A stretch of DNA of 44,425 nucleotides from an uncultured Loktanella sp. (lineage in GTDB: Bacteria; Pseudomonadota; Alphaproteobacteria; Rhodobacterales; Rhodobacteraceae): assembly GCA_937132065.1 (NCBI GenBank), contig CAKZNT010000034.1, positions 1 through 44,425 on the forward strand, given 5' to 3'. Positions 42,981 to 44,425 of this stretch are shown here, piece after piece. The notes beneath the pieces were generated by a model. It worked only from the letters and a program-made list of their open reading frames with translations. It was not told the DNA's origin and searched no databases. Made by a program: the position numbers and the translations under genes. Position 1 is the stretch's first letter. Every line of letters starts with the position of its first letter.

Positions 42981-43697
42981 CTATTGAACAACGCCGACCA
43001 TCGGGCCAAGCCGAAAGCCGGGGTCAGAGCGGCCAAGGCTCAAGGCCTGCAACCGCGACACCTTGCCGTCGAAATACAACGCATTCGGCGTCTTCAGGGC
43101 GTCTTTGAAAAAGCTGCCGAATTCGTAAAACGACACCACGGAATTCGAGATCACGAAAACAGCTGTCTTGCCGTCGGCGCTCGTCCCGACGCCGTTGCGG
43201 ATATAACGGGACGTGCCGTCTTTCAGGAAACGGGGATGCAGCGCGCCGTCGATAACAAGCATCGGACCCGACTGGGTGGCATCCCGACACACGGGCGCCT
43301 TTTGCACAAAAACAAGGGTCTCGTAGACTTGGGCGCTCTGGTCATTGACGCAAAACACGCCGTTGGGCAGCAGGCCAAAGTTGCCCGGCCCCGCATTCGG
43401 GATGACCCGCATCACCTCTTGGCCGCCCTGCACATAGTGGCCTACGGGGGCGCGATCATCGTGATACATCCCCGCATTCATCGCAAACGGCAGGGTTGCC
43501 CCGCCAAGGGTGTCCTCGATGTTGCGAAAGTTGCCCAAGATATTGTCGTTCTCGTCGCGCAGGAACAGGCGCAAATCCTCGGTCACCAGATCAACGGCGC
43601 AGGTGGTATAGCTCTGGTCGTTGTAGGTCACATCTTCGCAGGTGACAGCAGCCGCAGGACTGGCCCAAATCACTGCCAACAGCGCCCAACGCTTCAC
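42981..43697 (-). CDS. phosphodiester glycosidase family (DUF2233) protein
   Basis: This 238-residue exported protein (MKRWALLAVIWASPAAA signal peptide) has the NAGPA/DUF2233 marks: PFAMNAGMYHDDRAPVGHYV (about 72-91), NFGLLPNGVFCV, TQSGPMLVIDGALHPRF and RNGVGTSADGKTAVFVIS. Relatives hydrolyse phosphodiester-linked sugars such as the uncovering enzyme of mannose-6-phosphate tags; the bacterial substrate is unknown. The start is GTG 43697, overlapping the rbfA stop by GTGA, so it is coupled to rbfA. Confidence 0.88.
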   Translation of the reverse strand: MKRWALLAVIWASPAAAVTCEDVTYNDQSYTTCAVDLVTEDLRLFLRDENDNILGNFRNIEDTLGGATLPFAMNAGMYHDDRAPVGHYVQGGQEVMRVIPNAGPGNFGLLPNGVFCVNDQSAQVYETLVFVQKAPVCRDATQSGPMLVIDGALHPRFLKDGTSRYIRNGVGTSADGKTAVFVISNSVVSFYEFGSFFKDALKTPNALYFDGKVSRLQALSLGRSDPGFRLGPMVGVVQ

Positions 43698-44089
43698 TCG
43701 TCCAAGTCCTGCTTTACATGACTTTCCGCAAGCAAGGCAGCCGTTGCATCCATCTGGTCAAACGTGCCGTCGATTTCGAAACGTAGCTCGGGGGCGTGCT
43801 TCATCGAGCCACCCTTCACAACGAGATGGCGGATTTCGTGGCGGTTCTTGCGCAGGGCCAGCAAGGCCTCTTCCTTTTGCTCGCCACCAAGGGGCAAGAC
43901 ATAGGCCGTCGCGATCCGCAGATCAGGCGACATGCGCACTTCGCCAACCGTTAGCATGTAACGGGACAACTCGGGGTCATGGACTTCGCCACGCTGCAAA
44001 ATCGCCGAAAGGTCGCGGCGGATCATCTCGCCGACCTTCAACATACGCTGCGTGGGCGCGCGCCCGTCTCTTGATGTGTTCTTAGCCAT
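43694..44089 (-). CDS. rbfA: 30S ribosome-binding factor A
   Basis: This 131-residue KH-type protein helps mature 16S rRNA in the 30S subunit. RMLKVGEMIRRDLSAIL, HDPELSRYMLTVGEVRMSPDLRIATAYVLPLG and RHLVVKGGSMKHAPELRFEID (the KH helix region and final strand) are characteristic. I used ATG 44089 (MAKNTSRDG) as in most relatives; ATG 44098 three codons upstream is equally in frame and neither has a good ribosome-binding site. It is followed by the phosphodiester glycosidase gene with a 4-nt overlap. Confidence 0.95.
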   Translation of the reverse strand: MAKNTSRDGRAPTQRMLKVGEMIRRDLSAILQRGEVHDPELSRYMLTVGEVRMSPDLRIATAYVLPLGGEQKEEALLALRKNRHEIRHLVVKGGSMKHAPELRFEIDGTFDQMDATAALLAESHVKQDLDE

Positions 44090-44098
44090 AATTGGCAT

Positions 44099-44425
44099 GT
44101 AATGGGTCTGGGGTATTTTGCCAAGCAGGGGTTTGTGCAGCGCGCAACGTCACATCGCAAACAACGCCAGACCGCCGATACACCGCACCGGCCAAGGATT
44201 TTTCATCATTTTTCTTTGCCGTTTCACGTTTTGCGCCTACTGTCGCGTTAACCATCCACCATTTTGTGGAGAAAATTGGTTTGTTTTCGGGGCGGTTTTT
44301 GCCCTGCGGTGCAGATTTAATAGCACCCGCGCATCGTAGATGCCGTTCACGCGTGACCCCGTTTTGACGGATAGTTTCAAGGTCTTGGCGCGTGAGTTTA
44401 TTTTTGACTGGCTGCAAACTGCGGC
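44099..44425. other. gene-free upstream region of rbfA
   Basis: No coding signal is convincing in these 327 nt. It holds the rbfA leader, AT-rich stretches near 44196-44290, and a small stem (CCAC/GTGG near 44256-44269). A 111-codon minus-strand frame covers it but shows no family features or ribosome-binding site. Confidence 0.5.

Noticed and set aside
44082..44417. 111-codon minus-strand frame upstream of rbfA
   Set aside because: It has no ribosome-binding site and no family features, and it overlaps the rbfA start; treated as leader sequence.

Overview
The window looks like a chromosomal segment of a Rhodobacteraceae (Roseobacter-group) alphaproteobacterium. The basis is the high G+C of most genes, the gene order M16 peptidase pair - BamF/DUF3035 - lspA - purH - heparinase - rsmB with a DUF1674 gene, the truB-rpsO and rbfA neighbourhood, and the zinc-free type of ribosomal protein L36. 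Nearly all of it reads as ordinary core genome with short intergenic gaps. There are no insertion sequences, phage genes, CRISPR arrays or rRNA genes. One AT-richer two-gene island (about 9583-11631) stands out.

Layout. 1-4415: tRNA-Val, rpmJ, a secreted PPC-repeat protein, a GNAT acetyltransferase, a caspase-like pseudo-enzyme with two peptidoglycan-binding domains, and yggT. 4416-8887: a thioesterase behind a palindromic operator candidate, then a UMF1-type MFS transporter, the murein endopeptidase mepA, a phytase-like esterase lipoprotein and the queuosine-precursor transporter yhhQ. 8888-9582: a short structured transcript with an 18-codon ORF whose ribosome-binding site matches the 16S rRNA 3' end over 17 nt, then a three-fold GTGCAC array and the ribosome-rescue factor arfB. 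9722-11631: the island, an HD-domain dNTPase-like protein overlapping a YwgA-like protein. 11628-17076: pncB, a membrane protein, an EamA transporter, a TerB-like protein and recQ. 17239-24134: a histidine phosphatase, a lysine-forming saccharopine dehydrogenase homologue, a small lipoprotein, rmuC, mutL and a saccharopine-dehydrogenase-like/DUF4166 protein.

24131-32596 (minus strand): an inactive/active M16 peptidase pair, bamF, lspA, purH, a heparinase II/III-like protein and rsmB. Envelope biogenesis, purine synthesis and rRNA methylation genes lie together here. 32665-38835 (plus strand): an SDHAF4-like factor, a LysR regulator, a hydantoinase/oxoprolinase A-B pair, an HpcH/HpaI aldolase and a GNAT. 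The LysR gene, a palindromic box and the following genes look like one inducible catabolic unit. 38876-44098 (minus strand): an MDR oxidoreductase, rpsO, a membrane-anchored RTX-repeat protein, a DUF1643 protein, a REP-like inverted repeat pair, truB, a phosphodiester glycosidase and rbfA.

The two most unusual items are the ultra-strong Shine-Dalgarno micro-ORF transcript directly upstream of arfB, and the HD/YwgA-like island that ends exactly on the pncB stop codon. Functions are assigned by reading motifs only; no database search was possible.
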